From Planctomycetota bacterium (GTDB taxonomy: Bacteria > Planctomycetota > Phycisphaerae > UBA1845 > UTPLA1): 64,000 nt of DNA. The notes below the pieces were generated by a model. It searched no databases, had not been told where the DNA came from, and saw only the letters and a list, made by a program, of their open reading frames with translations. A program made the translations under genes and the position numbers. Of the stretch, positions 16,459 to 26,469 are shown in pieces; the first letter of the stretch is position 1; each line of letters begins with the position of its first letter. Location of the stretch: NCBI GenBank assembly GCA_016235815.1, contig JACRIM010000026.1, positions 1 to 64,000 on the forward strand, written 5' to 3'.

Positions 16459-16547
16459 ACCGGCTGGAAAACCGGTGCCGCTGCACTATTCCACCGGTTG
16501 GAAACTGGTGTCACATCACATTCCCACCGGTTGGAAACCGGTGCCAC
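16459..16547. repeat. cluster of three CACCGGTTGGAAACCGGTG-type palindromes
   Basis: Three near-identical palindromes lie at 16459-16479, 16492-16513 and 16524-16547, separated by about 12 bases. The same unit occurs inside lat (5581-5604). The short, irregular spacers and palindromic units rule out a CRISPR array. This is a REP-like cluster. Confidence 0.75.
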
Positions 16548-16617
16548 AGCCGGGGTTGCCGGGGCGGGGGAAGGTGGTATGATGCTCCGCCCAATCGGAA
16601 ATCACAGGAGTATTCGG

Positions 16618-16938
16618 ATGGCAGCGGAAATCAAGGCCGGCACAATCATCTCTATTAAGGTCAAGCGGACCGTCATCAAGGAGGCGGCGGCGAAGACGCT
16701 TTCGCGGCTCTTCGCGAAGGACCCGGTCAACCGGCAGGCTCGCGGGCGGCGCAAGAAGCTGCTCAAGTCGGCGTTTCGCGTGCGTCGTCGCGGCGGTCGG
16801 CCGTGGGAAATTCGGCCGAAGGCTCCGCGGTTGTTCCAGCCGACGGTGGGCGACTCGTGTACGGTGCGAGCGACGTCGGATGTGCTCGGCGACCTGAAGA
16901 GCCTGACGCGGTATGTCGATGTGACGCCGAAGAAGTAG
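16618..16938 (+). CDS. small basic protein, unknown function
   Basis: The ATG at 16618 follows AGGAG and encodes 106 residues rich in lysine and arginine (KVKRTVIKEAAAKTLSRL, then RGRRKKLLKSAFRVRRRGG). There is no signal peptide and no membrane segment; the basic surface suggests nucleic-acid binding. A longer reading from 16432 runs through the palindrome cluster and is rejected. I recognise no family. It stands alone between the esterase and the convergent fliM gene. Confidence 0.6.
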   Translation: MAAEIKAGTIISIKVKRTVIKEAAAKTLSRLFAKDPVNRQARGRRKKLLKSAFRVRRRGGRPWEIRPKAPRLFQPTVGDSCTVRATSDVLGDLKSLTRYVDVTPKK

Positions 16939-17000
16939 GCGATTCCAGTTTTCAATTCAGGTGCTTGGGAATTCGTGGGGGGGAAGTTGCGCGCACAGTT

Positions 17001-17075
17001 TTGGTCCGCGCAGCGGACCCTACAGTTACTCGCGCCGGGGGCGGTGCGCGCAGGATTTGGTCCGCACAGCGGACC

Positions 17076-17082
<7 letters not shown>
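17001..17082. repeat. two copies of a GGTCCGC-GCGGACC repeat at the fliM 3' end
   Basis: Copies at 17001-17026 and 17057-17082 share TTGGTCCGC, a variable base, then CAGCGGACCCTACAGT. The second copy overlaps the end of fliM, whose last leucine codon and stop codon (minus strand CTG TAG) lie inside it. Confidence 0.7.
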
Positions 17083-18071
<989 letters not shown>

Positions 18072-18178
18072 GGTTTGAATCGGCGCGACGGGCGCAGAAG
18101 TTGCGCGACCCCTGTCGACTGCTTAGATATCGGACAAGGGCGTAAGAAACTGGAAGCCTCGGGCGGGCCGCGCGGGGA

Positions 18179-19201
18179 TCACTTCCTTCGGGCGAGAGTG
18201 TAGTTGGCGAAGAGGTCGTTCTTTAGGTCCATGGGGTCGCTGCCTTTGTCCCAGCCGAGGGCACGGCCCATGTCGCGGGCGGCGGCGGAATCGTCTTTTT
18301 CAAATTCGACGACTTCAAAACCGGCGGCGGCAAACTGCTCCGAGGTGAAGGGGCAGCGACCGTCGGTCCAGGGGAGGAAGGGCTTGTCTGGGGGGCTGAG
18401 CGCAGGGCTGAGGTTGTAGATCATCATGAGGCCGCCGGGCTTCAGAATGGAGTGGACAGCCTTCAGGTAGGTCGCATCGTCAACGCCGAGATTGATAAGG
18501 CGGCGGGCATCGGCTTTGCGGGTGGGGTGGATAAAACCCATTTTCAGTGTGTTTTTTGAGATGAAGAGGTCGTAGCCCTCGCCGATTTCCTTTTTCACGG
18601 CCTCCTCGGCGGGCCAGCGACCGGCGAAGACGGCGAGGTTTCCAACGGAGCCGTCGTCGTTGGGCACGGGTCCCTGATCGCCTTCCATTGAATACATGGC
18701 CTGAAGCCTTGTGTCGGTGTCGACACCGTGGGCGGTCGCGCCAAGCTGGGCGAGCAGGCGAAGGTGGCCGATGGTGCCATAGCCGAAGTCGAGGATCTTC
18801 ATGTCGCGAACGGTCTTGAGGCCGTGTTGCCCGAGGAGATCAAGCGGCCGGGCATAGGCGAGGGGCGTGCCGTAGCGGGTGTAGTAATAGTCAAAGTCGT
18901 TGAGCTTGTTGGGGATGAGTTTGTTCTGGTAGGAGACGCCGAAGGAGTAGTACTGATTGTGGTTGTAGAACTTTCGGTCTTGTTCGTCTTCATACACCTT
19001 ACGAGGGCCGATGATGGGCAGGCGGGTAACGCCGGCGGCGAATTGCCTGACCCATGGGGTCTTGATGAGGGGCATCAGGGCTTCGCTTTCGAGGCGAAGT
19101 TTGGCGAGTGCGTTGTTGGTGGGGGACGCGGGCTGGGAGGCGGGCGCGGGGGCCTGAGCGAGGGCAAGTGTCACGATAAATGAGATGCATGAAACGGTCA
19201 T
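18179..19201 (-). CDS. secreted class I methyltransferase-like protein
   Basis: 340 residues starting with a signal-peptide-like segment (residues 1-16), then an Ala/Pro/Ser linker. Residues about 130-300 form a Rossmann methyltransferase core: motif I is ILDFGYGTIGHLRLLAQLGA, followed by the acidic GVDTD strand end, a DLFISKNTLK strand, and HSILKPGGLMMIYNLSP. The enzyme type would be SAM-dependent, but export would place it away from AdoMet, so either the N-terminus is a membrane anchor or the fold has another role. The start has AAGGAA upstream. No clear operon partner. Confidence 0.65.
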   Translation of the reverse strand: MTVSCISFIVTLALAQAPAPASQPASPTNNALAKLRLESEALMPLIKTPWVRQFAAGVTRLPIIGPRKVYEDEQDRKFYNHNQYYSFGVSYQNKLIPNKLNDFDYYYTRYGTPLAYARPLDLLGQHGLKTVRDMKILDFGYGTIGHLRLLAQLGATAHGVDTDTRLQAMYSMEGDQGPVPNDDGSVGNLAVFAGRWPAEEAVKKEIGEGYDLFISKNTLKMGFIHPTRKADARRLINLGVDDATYLKAVHSILKPGGLMMIYNLSPALSPPDKPFLPWTDGRCPFTSEQFAAAGFEVVEFEKDDSAAARDMGRALGWDKGSDPMDLKNDLFANYTLARRK

Positions 19202-19439
19202 AATGGGTTTCCTTTGATTTCGGCGGGTCGCCAGGCGGGGATTTTACCGTTTCCGGGCGGGAAGATGGAGTCCAACAGGGGGTGGCGGGCAGGCTGGGGC
19301 TGCGGAGTGTCGGATAAGTTTATAGAATGAGGGGTGCGGGCGTGGTCGCCCGATAGAGGATCGGGCGGACGACGAGGTCTCTTCTGGCAAGCAGGGGGGG
19401 CGGATCGGCGGTATCGCGGCGGCACCAGGGAACTGAACG

Positions 19440-19847
19440 TTGAAAGAGATCACCGTTCCAAACGACCTCTCGGCGGCCAAGCAACCCGAGGATCTGATCC
19501 TCGAGGAATTGTCGCGGTGCGGTTACGACCAGAATGTGTCGTTCGCGATCAAGTTGGCGCTTGAAGAGGCGATGACAAACGCGTTTCGCCATGGGAACAA
19601 GTGCGACCCGTGCAAGTGTATTCATGTCCGGTACGCCATCACGCCCGAGCGGATTGAGATTGAGGTCGGCGATGAGGGCGAGGGATTCTGTCCTGATGAA
19701 GTACCGGACCCGACGTTGCCGGAGTTCATCGATCGCCCTCACGGGCGCGGCATTATGCTGATGAAGGCCTATTTGGACGAGGTGACGTATGGCGACAACG
19801 GCACCCGCGTGCGACTGGTAAAGGTCAACAACAAGCAGGAATCATGA
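19440..19847 (+). CDS. RsbW-type anti-sigma/serine kinase
   Basis: A 135-residue GHKL-fold ATPase with the N box EEAMTNAFRHGN (about residue 42), the G1 box GDEGEGF and the G2 box HGRGIMLM. This matches RsbW/SpoIIAB-like kinases, which hold a sigma factor or response regulator and phosphorylate a STAS antagonist. The start is a TTG at 19440. The next gene, a STAS protein, overlaps its stop codon by four bases, supporting partner switching between the two. No sigma factor gene is adjacent, so the regulated target is unknown. Confidence 0.85.
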   Translation: MKEITVPNDLSAAKQPEDLILEELSRCGYDQNVSFAIKLALEEAMTNAFRHGNKCDPCKCIHVRYAITPERIEIEVGDEGEGFCPDEVPDPTLPEFIDRPHGRGIMLMKAYLDEVTYGDNGTRVRLVKVNNKQES

Positions 19848-20221
19848 GCACCCCATCGACATCCGGGCATTTGTCTGGCGAATCGTTTCGCGTGGATGTG
19901 GATCGCCGCGACGACTCGGCCGTCGTGCGCCTGATTGGTTCATGCGAGATGCTGGAGGCGGAGCGTCTGACGGAGTGCATGGTGACGCTGGCGCAGGAAT
20001 CCATGAAGGTGATTGCGGTCGACTTGTCGCAACTGGATTTCATTGAGTCGACGGGACTGGGTGCGATCATCGCCGGCCATTTGCGATTGCGGCACCATCA
20101 GGGAGAGCTTCGATTGGTCGGGCCGCAGAAGCCGATCCTGCGTCTCTTGGAATTAACACGCCTGACGCAGTTATTTCACGTCTATCCAAGCGTCGAGGCG
20201 GCACTGGCTGGGTCTCGTTGA
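19844..20221 (+). CDS. STAS-domain anti-sigma factor antagonist
   Basis: 125 residues; the STAS fold spans about residues 15-120. The phospho-acceptor serine is in DFIESTGLGAI, the usual DS(T)xGLG-type loop of SpoIIAA/RsbV proteins. It overlaps the kinase gene as ATGA. In partner switching, the unphosphorylated protein would bind the RsbW-type kinase and release its target. Confidence 0.85.
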   Translation: MSTPSTSGHLSGESFRVDVDRRDDSAVVRLIGSCEMLEAERLTECMVTLAQESMKVIAVDLSQLDFIESTGLGAIIAGHLRLRHHQGELRLVGPQKPILRLLELTRLTQLFHVYPSVEAALAGSR

Positions 20222-20557
20222 AGGCGGCCAACCGGTCCACGAAGCCCAATTTTGCGAATTAGCGCCGAAACTCCGCATTCCATGACATGAAAGCCCCACC
20301 TTGGGCGTCCAATATGGGTGTCCACGGGGACATCAAGTGGGGTATTGGGGGTGTCCGATGAAAACCGGGGTCCCGGTGGCCAGGCCCGAGAAGAATGGAG
20401 AACGGACACGTTGAAGAATAGAATGAACGTGTTCGGAGCGAGTGAATTCCCGCGAACCGGGGCGGAATCTTATGGTACAGAGTAATACGACTGTGTCGTC
20501 CGCTGCCCTTTGCGGCGCGGCCGGCATGGGTAGCCCGATGAAGAACCTGGAGGTTCC
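20222..20557. other. intergenic region upstream of the processing protease
   Basis: About 330 bases without a supportable gene. It holds GC-rich segments with the potential to pair (around 20440-20550) directly before the GGAGG ribosome-binding site of the protease gene, so a structured leader is possible. I could not match it to a known riboswitch. Minus-strand frames here are chance readings. Confidence 0.35.
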
Positions 20558-22939
20558 ATGCGCATGTTGAAACGCACGTTAAGCGGCTGGTATTGCCCGA
20601 CACTGGTGCTGGCGGTACTGGCGATTTGTCCGGTTCTGCGGGCTGAGCCATCCGAGCCGGCGCTCGCATCGGGTCCGGCGCGCGAATTGTGGCGCAAGGG
20701 GTCGGACCAGGTACTGGCCGGCGACTTTGCGGCCGCGGCGGTAACGCTGGAGCAGGTCCAGAAGCTGGAGCCGGGGCATAAGGAGATTACGGACGCGCTG
20801 AGTTGGATGCGCGAGGCGAAGGCGCTTGAGGAAAGCCGGGAGCGGCTGCGATCGAAGACGTATGACTATTACGTCGAGCAGGCCAAGAAGTTTGCCCGGG
20901 AGGCCAAAGAGGCGCCGCCCGCGGAACCGAAGGCCGCAAAGGATAAAAAGAACAAGAAAGACAAAGGCGCGGAGGAAGCATCGACCGGTGATGACGAGGA
21001 CCCCGACGCCCCCAAGAAAGACGGCGAAGAGCGGAATGACCGAGGCTTCAAGTGGAGCAAGGCGCTCGTTGCCGCGCAGGCGGCGATGCTGAACGCGAAG
21101 GATGAGGTGGCGTTCCGGGATGAGCCGTGGCTGCCGGAGATTGTTGAAAATGTGCTGATCGAGATTGAGCGACACAAGAAGGAGAAGGAGTGGCGCGACG
21201 CGCTGTTCCTTTATGACGTGTTGCAGAAGATCTTCCCCAAGGAAAAGGAATACCAGAACGGATTCACGTATTGCAGCAAGCGGGCCCACCTGGATTTCGT
21301 CTATGGCCCCAAGAGCAACTGGCGAAGTGATCTTCGCGATGTGACGCCATCGGCCATTTGGCAGGTGCTGGATCGCATCGAGGATGATTACGTCCAGGAG
21401 GTCGACTTCCGGCAGCTTTGCACGAACGGGCTGGAGCATCTGATCATTCTGGCCGAGGCGGAGTCGATCACCGAGGCGTTTCCGACGCTGGGCGACAAGG
21501 ACCTGGTCAACAACTTCGTCACGCGCGTGAAGGGTATCATCAAGAATCGCGTGCAGGGCAAGGGGACGTTCGGCCCGCGGCAGGTGCGCGCGGTGTTTTC
21601 GAAGGTGTTGGAAGCAAATAGTGAAGGCCTGCGCCTGCCCGAGCAGGTGTTGGTTGATGAGTTTGTCTCCGGCATGCTGGAAAATCTGGACGAGTTCACG
21701 TCGGTGATCTGGCCGTCGGAAGTGGATGATTTCAACAAGCACACGCGGGGCGATTTCGTCGGCGTGGGCATTCAGATTACGCAGGACATCGGCAAGCATG
21801 TGCGGGTGGAATCGCCGCTTGAGGATTCGCCGGCCTATAAGGCGGGCATCAAGCCGGGCGATTTCATCACCGAAGTCGACGGAAAGAGCACGCTGGACAT
21901 GACGACCAATCAGGCGGTGTCCACGATCACCGGCGAGCCGGGCACGACGGTGCGGCTGACCATCAAGGACCCTGTGACCGAGGAGACGCGCGTCATTCCG
22001 CTGAAGCGCGAGCACATCAAGATTCGCACGGTGCGCGGCTACCAGCGCAATGAAAAGAAGAACACGGGCTGGGATTACATCATCGATCCGGCGACGAAGA
22101 TCGGGTATGTGCGGGTCAGCGGCTTCATGGATAAGACCGTGGAAGACCTTGAGGATTCCCTGCAGCAGATGCGCAAAGAAGGCGTCCGCGGGTTGATTCT
22201 CGATTTGCGCTTTAACCCGGGCGGACTTCTGACCAGCGCCGTTCACATGTGCGAACTGTTCATGAAGAAGGGCGACCCGGTGGTCATGACCAAGGGCCGA
22301 TCGCGCCAGCAGAACATGGAGATCAACTCAAAATCAGAGGATAATTTTCATGACCTGCCGCTGGTGGTGCTGGTGAATGAGTATAGCGCCAGCGCGAGCG
22401 AGATCGTCGCGGGCGCGCTTTCCGGCCTGAAGGAGGCGTGTGTCGTCGGCGCGCGCACTTACGGCAAGGGGAGCGTTCAGAACCTGATCCCGATTTCGGA
22501 CAATCAGGCATACCTGAAGCTGACGACGGCGAAGTATCACGTGCCTGACCGCGAGCGGCTGGAGGACCCGTGGTATTGCCTGCACCGAGAGAAGAACTCC
22601 GAGACGTGGGGGGTTGAGCCTCACATCACGGTAAAGGTCATCCCGCAGGAGCTTGGCAAGATTCTCCGGCTGCGCCGCGAGAAGGATGTGCTTAAGGGGA
22701 AGGATCAGTCGGAAGTGCCGAAGGAAGTGCTCGAACGTCGCCCGACGAGCGAGCCGGCCGAAGCGCTGCCGCAGGATGAAGATCCCCAGACTGATCCGCA
22801 GCTTGTCGCGGCGGTGAACATCATGCGCATCAAGCTGATGTCGAACCAGCCGTGGGCGCTTGCTCCGCGGGTGAATCCGGCGTTGTCGCGGGTGGATTCG
22901 AAGCCAACCGCCGAGCCTAAAAAGGCGGACGAACGGTAA
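20558..22939 (+). CDS. C-terminal processing protease (S41), secreted
   Basis: 793 residues: signal peptide (1-29, cut after LRA); a helical TPR-like region (about 40-90); a lysine/glutamate-rich linker (about 110-165); a helical domain (170-390); a PDZ domain (about 390-470, GVGIQI to LTIKDP) and the S41 catalytic domain (about 480-690). The Ser-Lys dyad is visible as YSASASEIVAG (Ser612) and YGKGSVQ (Lys637), with LDLRFNPGGLL before it. It should cleave C-termini of periplasmic proteins. The start has GGAGG upstream. The long N-terminal helical part is larger than in E. coli Prc and may recruit substrates. Confidence 0.88.
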   Translation: MRMLKRTLSGWYCPTLVLAVLAICPVLRAEPSEPALASGPARELWRKGSDQVLAGDFAAAAVTLEQVQKLEPGHKEITDALSWMREAKALEESRERLRSKTYDYYVEQAKKFAREAKEAPPAEPKAAKDKKNKKDKGAEEASTGDDEDPDAPKKDGEERNDRGFKWSKALVAAQAAMLNAKDEVAFRDEPWLPEIVENVLIEIERHKKEKEWRDALFLYDVLQKIFPKEKEYQNGFTYCSKRAHLDFVYGPKSNWRSDLRDVTPSAIWQVLDRIEDDYVQEVDFRQLCTNGLEHLIILAEAESITEAFPTLGDKDLVNNFVTRVKGIIKNRVQGKGTFGPRQVRAVFSKVLEANSEGLRLPEQVLVDEFVSGMLENLDEFTSVIWPSEVDDFNKHTRGDFVGVGIQITQDIGKHVRVESPLEDSPAYKAGIKPGDFITEVDGKSTLDMTTNQAVSTITGEPGTTVRLTIKDPVTEETRVIPLKREHIKIRTVRGYQRNEKKNTGWDYIIDPATKIGYVRVSGFMDKTVEDLEDSLQQMRKEGVRGLILDLRFNPGGLLTSAVHMCELFMKKGDPVVMTKGRSRQQNMEINSKSEDNFHDLPLVVLVNEYSASASEIVAGALSGLKEACVVGARTYGKGSVQNLIPISDNQAYLKLTTAKYHVPDRERLEDPWYCLHREKNSETWGVEPHITVKVIPQELGKILRLRREKDVLKGKDQSEVPKEVLERRPTSEPAEALPQDEDPQTDPQLVAAVNIMRIKLMSNQPWALAPRVNPALSRVDSKPTAEPKKADER

Positions 22940-22983
22940 GACTGGTCGAATTGTCCAATGACAAATTACGAGTGATAAAATAA

Positions 22984-23032
22984 GAGCGCGGATTCCGCGC
23001 GCCTTTTCATCGCTTTAAGCCGGGCGGGCTTA
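22984..23032. terminator. two hairpins between convergent genes
   Basis: GCGCGGATTCCGCGC (22986-23000) followed by GCCTTTT fits a terminator for the protease gene. TAAGCC/GGCTTA (23016-23032) sits next to the stop of the minus-strand gene but lacks a T-run, so its role as terminator is weaker. Confidence 0.55.
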
Positions 23033-24364
23033 TCAACTATCGCGCAGGGCGAGGCTCAGCTCGGTCAGTTTCTCTTTGATTTCCGTCAACGACGTGCTGC
23101 CGAAGTTTCGGGATTCGAGAAGCTCGGCCTCGGACTTACTGATAAGCTCGCCGATCGTTGAAATCCCGAGGCGCTGGAGGCACTTGCGCGACCGCACGGA
23201 AAAGTCGATCGTGCTCACCGAGCGCGAGAGGATGTCGACGTTTCCGGCCGGGGCCGGAGGGGTGAGCATGGCCGCCATGGGGGAGGCGGTGCGTGATCCC
23301 GGCTTGGTATGGGCGTTTTGGCCGAGCGCGAGGCCCTTTTGAGAGAGCATGGCTTTGATTTCCCGCAGGCTGGTTTCGCCGAAGTTTTTGTAGGCGAGAA
23401 GCTCGTGCTCGGTGATGCGCAGGAGATCGCCGAGTGTGTTGATGTTCATCTTCTTGAGGCAGTTTCGGCTTCGGACGGAGAGTTCAAAGTCGCTGACGGG
23501 GATGTCCAACACGGCGTCGCTGGCCTCGCGAACGCGCATTTGCACTTCATCGATGTACATGTCCATCGACGCCTGCACATCCTTCATGTAGAGCGTGGCC
23601 CGGGGGTGGTTGGGCTGCACGATCAGGACGCGCCGCAGGCATGAGGCGGCAGCTTCGAATTCGCAGGCGTCCTCCAGAATAATGGCGAGGTTCATCAGGG
23701 CGTTCGTGAAGACGAACGGCTCCTCGCAGCTTCGGGTGTACATCTCGCGGGCGCGCTCTTCATCGCCGTGCAGATCGAGAAGATAGGCGAGGCGGAAGGT
23801 CGCGAGGGTGTGAACGTCGTCGATCTTGAGGGCGGCCTCGTAGGCGTCCATGGCGGGTTCGAGGTTTCCGGTTTCTTCGGCGAGTCGTCCGGCGATGTAG
23901 TGCCATGTTGCGTTGGTGGATGATGCGCTCTTGTGGGTGTCGAGAATCTGCTTTGCACCGGCCAGGTCACCCTGCAAGGCGAGGCACTCGGCTCGGCGAA
24001 GCTCGCACTCCACACGATCCACGCCGGCTTTGGCGGCCTTGTCAAAGAGCGCGGCGGCATCGGCGAAGCGGCGCTGCTCCAGGCGAATCATGCCGAGGTA
24101 GACGGCGTGCTCAGGGATGGAGGAGGCCTTCTCCAGCATCGGAATCGCTTTTTCGAAGTTGGCGAGGAGGGTCCAGCAAACACCGAACTTGTAGGCCGAC
24201 GCGGCGTCATTTGCGCTCGATTCCTTCCCGGCCATGATCTCAAGGAGCCGGTCAATGGAATCGGCGCTTTCAAAGGCGGCATCACGGAGTGCGCTGATGG
24301 CATCCTTGTCAAAGGGCTGTTTGTCGAAGAGGGCGGCGATGTCGATTGTCGCTGTGTGTTCCAT
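23033..24364 (-). CDS. TPR protein with two RNA polymerase alpha-CTD-like domains
   Basis: 443 residues. About residues 50-275 are TPR repeats (for example [21 protein letters not shown] and [22 protein letters not shown]). Residues about 287-345 and 385-440 each match the C-terminal domain of the RNA polymerase alpha subunit: [21 protein letters not shown]...[10 protein letters not shown] and [21 protein letters not shown]...[10 protein letters not shown]. In RpoA this helix-hairpin-helix domain binds UP-element DNA and activators. There is no alpha N-terminal domain, so this is not a polymerase subunit. It may bind DNA or polymerase through the paired domains and other proteins through the TPRs. 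It lies next to the dnaA origin region on the opposite strand. Confidence 0.85.
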   Translation of the reverse strand: MEHTATIDIAALFDKQPFDKDAISALRDAAFESADSIDRLLEIMAGKESSANDAASAYKFGVCWTLLANFEKAIPMLEKASSIPEHAVYLGMIRLEQRRFADAAALFDKAAKAGVDRVECELRRAECLALQGDLAGAKQILDTHKSASSTNATWHYIAGRLAEETGNLEPAMDAYEAALKIDDVHTLATFRLAYLLDLHGDEERAREMYTRSCEEPFVFTNALMNLAIILEDACEFEAAASCLRRVLIVQPNHPRATLYMKDVQASMDMYIDEVQMRVREASDAVLDIPVSDFELSVRSRNCLKKMNINTLGDLLRITEHELLAYKNFGETSLREIKAMLSQKGLALGQNAHTKPGSRTASPMAAMLTPPAPAGNVDILSRSVSTIDFSVRSRKCLQRLGISTIGELISKSEAELLESRNFGSTSLTEIKEKLTELSLALRDS

Positions 24365-24788
24365 GATGTGTTTTGTGGCTCCTGAGGTGTCGAAAATGCG
24401 AACAGGGACCGCGCGGGGGCTAAAGTGCCGATTCGCGGTTAGGGTGTTCGTCGATTCATTTGTTTGGTGGTAATGCCGAACCGGTCATTGTATGGAACCG
24501 GCGGAGGATGGCAAGCCGGGGCCTATGAGGCGAATTACCTACCTTTGGGTGGTTGGATTTTTGTGTGGATAAGTTGTGTGATTTGTTGCAAGTACCGCCC
24601 TGAACAGATGGTGGAAAAAGTGGGGGATAGTGGTTGCTCTGGGGGGTGGTTTCGAGTAGGATCGACCTATCGAATAATTCAACGTGGAAATGCGCATTAG
24701 TGCTTTAGGAATAAGCACTTACAACACCTATCGGGATGGATTCCGAGCAAAACGGCCGACGTCTCCGGTCGTTGTCGAGTGGAATCAA
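24365..24788. promoter_or_regulatory. upstream dnaA region with a DnaA box
   Basis: This 424-base region between the divergent TPR/alpha-CTD gene and dnaA must hold both promoters. A perfect DnaA box (TTATCCACA on the minus strand) is at 24564-24572, followed by GTTGTGTG. A TTG- and T-rich stretch around 24545-24590 is AT-richer than its surroundings. With the boxes after dnaA it may be one half of a two-part origin, or serve dnaA autoregulation. Confidence 0.6.
24564..24572 (-). promoter_or_regulatory. DnaA box upstream of dnaA
   Basis: Exact consensus TTATCCACA when read on the minus strand. Confidence 0.75.
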
Positions 24789-26129
24789 ATGGACACCGTT
24801 TCAGAAGCGGTTTGGACGGATATTCTTGGGCATGTTCGGACACGGCATCCGGCGATCGCACGTGGATGGTTCGGCCAGCTAAGCCCCGGCACGCTGGATC
24901 GCGGCGAATTGATCGTCTTCACTGAAAACTTCGCTCAACTCACGTATCTCGTCGACCATTGTGTCCGGCCGTTTGTCGAGGCGGCACAGGCGGCGACCGG
25001 GCGGCTTGTGTCGGTGCGTTTTTCGACCCACTCGGGCGAGACGATCGAATCGAGCGATACGCGTGCGTCCGATCTTTCGGGGTTTGAGCACGCACTCTCA
25101 CCGGCCCGGCTCAATGGTGATTACACATTTGAGAATTTTGTCGCCGGGCCATGCAACCGGCTCGCGCATGCAAGTTGTGTGGCGGCGAGCGAATCGCCGG
25201 GCACGGCGTACAACCCGTTGTTCCTGCACGGCGCTGCAGGGCTGGGCAAAACACACCTGTTGCAGGCGGTGTGCCATCGAATTCTCGATCATTCACCGGC
25301 GGCCCATGTGGCGTATCTCACGTGTGAGACCTTCGTCAATCACTTCATAGAGGCAGTGGAAAAGGGGTGGCTGGACGGCTTTCGTTACCGCTATCGCCAC
25401 GTCGACCTGCTGGTGATCGACGATATTCAGTTCCTCGCCGGCAAGGACCGCACCCAGGAGGAGTTCTTCCACACGTTCAACTCGCTGCACGAGATCCACA
25501 AACAGATCATCCTTTCGGCCGATTGTCCGCCCGCGGATATTCCCAGTCTTGAGGAGCGATTGATCAGCCGGTTCAAGTGGGGCCTGGTCGCGCGGCTTGA
25601 GCCGCCGTGTCTGGAGACACGGCTGGCGATCATCCGCAAGAAATCGCGTGTCCTGGGGCTGGAGTTGCCGGATGAGGTGGCGATGCTGCTGGCCACGCGG
25701 ATCAAGTCGAACACGCGCGAACTGGAAGGGGCGTTGAACCGCCTTCACGGTCTTGCCCGGCTGGAGGGCCGGGAATTGGATGTTGGGCTGGCGGAGGCAA
25801 GTCTTGGGGATGGGGTCAGCGCGGTGAACAAGCGAGTTCGGATCGCGGACATCCTCACGGCGGTGACGTCGGGGTTTGATGTGCGAATGTCGGATTTACA
25901 GGGACGGCGACGGAGCCGGTCGATCGCGCTTCCGAGGCAGGTGGGGATGTATCTGGCCCGCCAGTTCACCGGCCACAGCCTTGAGGAGATTGGTGGGTTC
26001 TTCGGCGGCCGGGATCATACGACCGTGCTTCACGCCAATCGGCTGATTGCCAAACGGCGCGAGGAGGATGCGGTGTTCAGCGGGAGATTGGATGAGTTGG
26101 AAACGGTCATCAAGCGGGCGGCGGTTTAG
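24789..26129 (+). CDS. dnaA: chromosomal replication initiator DnaA
   Basis: 446 residues from the ATG at 24789. Domain I (about 1-80) has the usual WTDILGHV helix; a short linker domain II follows. Domain III is the AAA+ ATPase with Walker A GAAGLGKTHLLQ (about 148), Walker B LLVIDDIQFLAGK, the sensor and arginine region FKWGLV, and NTRELEGALNRL. Domain IV is the DNA-binding part with the signature GGRDHTTVLHA. DnaA-ATP binds TTATCCACA boxes and melts the origin. Starts at 24684 or 24690 would add about 35 residues lacking DnaA similarity. DnaA boxes lie on both sides of the gene. Confidence 0.95.
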   Translation: MDTVSEAVWTDILGHVRTRHPAIARGWFGQLSPGTLDRGELIVFTENFAQLTYLVDHCVRPFVEAAQAATGRLVSVRFSTHSGETIESSDTRASDLSGFEHALSPARLNGDYTFENFVAGPCNRLAHASCVAASESPGTAYNPLFLHGAAGLGKTHLLQAVCHRILDHSPAAHVAYLTCETFVNHFIEAVEKGWLDGFRYRYRHVDLLVIDDIQFLAGKDRTQEEFFHTFNSLHEIHKQIILSADCPPADIPSLEERLISRFKWGLVARLEPPCLETRLAIIRKKSRVLGLELPDEVAMLLATRIKSNTRELEGALNRLHGLARLEGRELDVGLAEASLGDGVSAVNKRVRIADILTAVTSGFDVRMSDLQGRRRSRSIALPRQVGMYLARQFTGHSLEEIGGFFGGRDHTTVLHANRLIAKRREEDAVFSGRLDELETVIKRAAV

Positions 26130-26469
26130 CTCACACGGCAGATCACAGCGCTTCACACAATGGCTGTTACTCGGTGTGGATAACGTGATTCGTCCGGCGA
26201 CGTCGCTCACAGGCGGTACAGGCCGCGGATGGTAAACAGTGAGTTGAAGCGCGAACTAGCGGTCTTGCCCAAAGCCGTCGACACAGGTTATCCAGCGTGG
26301 ACGAGGTGTGAGAAAAGCCGTAATATCAAGGCTGAATAAAGGATAGCGGTCGAGCCCCAAAAACAGTGCCGTACCTCACATGGTAGATGAGGGACGTATA
26401 CGAATTTGATTTCTCTCTTCTCTGAATAAGAGCAGAGCGGAATCGATTGAGATTTGTCGGGAGTGAGTC
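26130..26469. promoter_or_regulatory. oriC: candidate origin region between dnaA and dnaN
   Basis: 340 bases without a gene. It holds a perfect DnaA box on the minus strand (26175-26183), a weaker one on the plus strand (26288-26296, TTATCCAGC), and a relatively AT-rich part near 26390-26440 that could serve as unwinding element. The dnaN promoter must also lie here. The position fits a bacterial oriC, but a full origin usually has more boxes. Confidence 0.6.
26175..26183 (-). promoter_or_regulatory. DnaA box downstream of dnaA
   Basis: Exact TTATCCACA on the minus strand, 46 bases after the dnaA stop. Confidence 0.75.

Noticed and set aside
16459-16547. CRISPR-like array
   Set aside because: Units are palindromic, spacers are about 12 bases and there are no cas genes.
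20440-20550. riboswitch upstream of the S41 protease
   Set aside because: Some pairing potential, but no conserved core of a known class could be matched by eye.
20579-22246. 555-codon minus-strand open frame
   Set aside because: Lies wholly over the S41 protease gene, which has signal peptide, PDZ and catalytic motifs; the opposite frame has arginine/leucine-rich chance composition.
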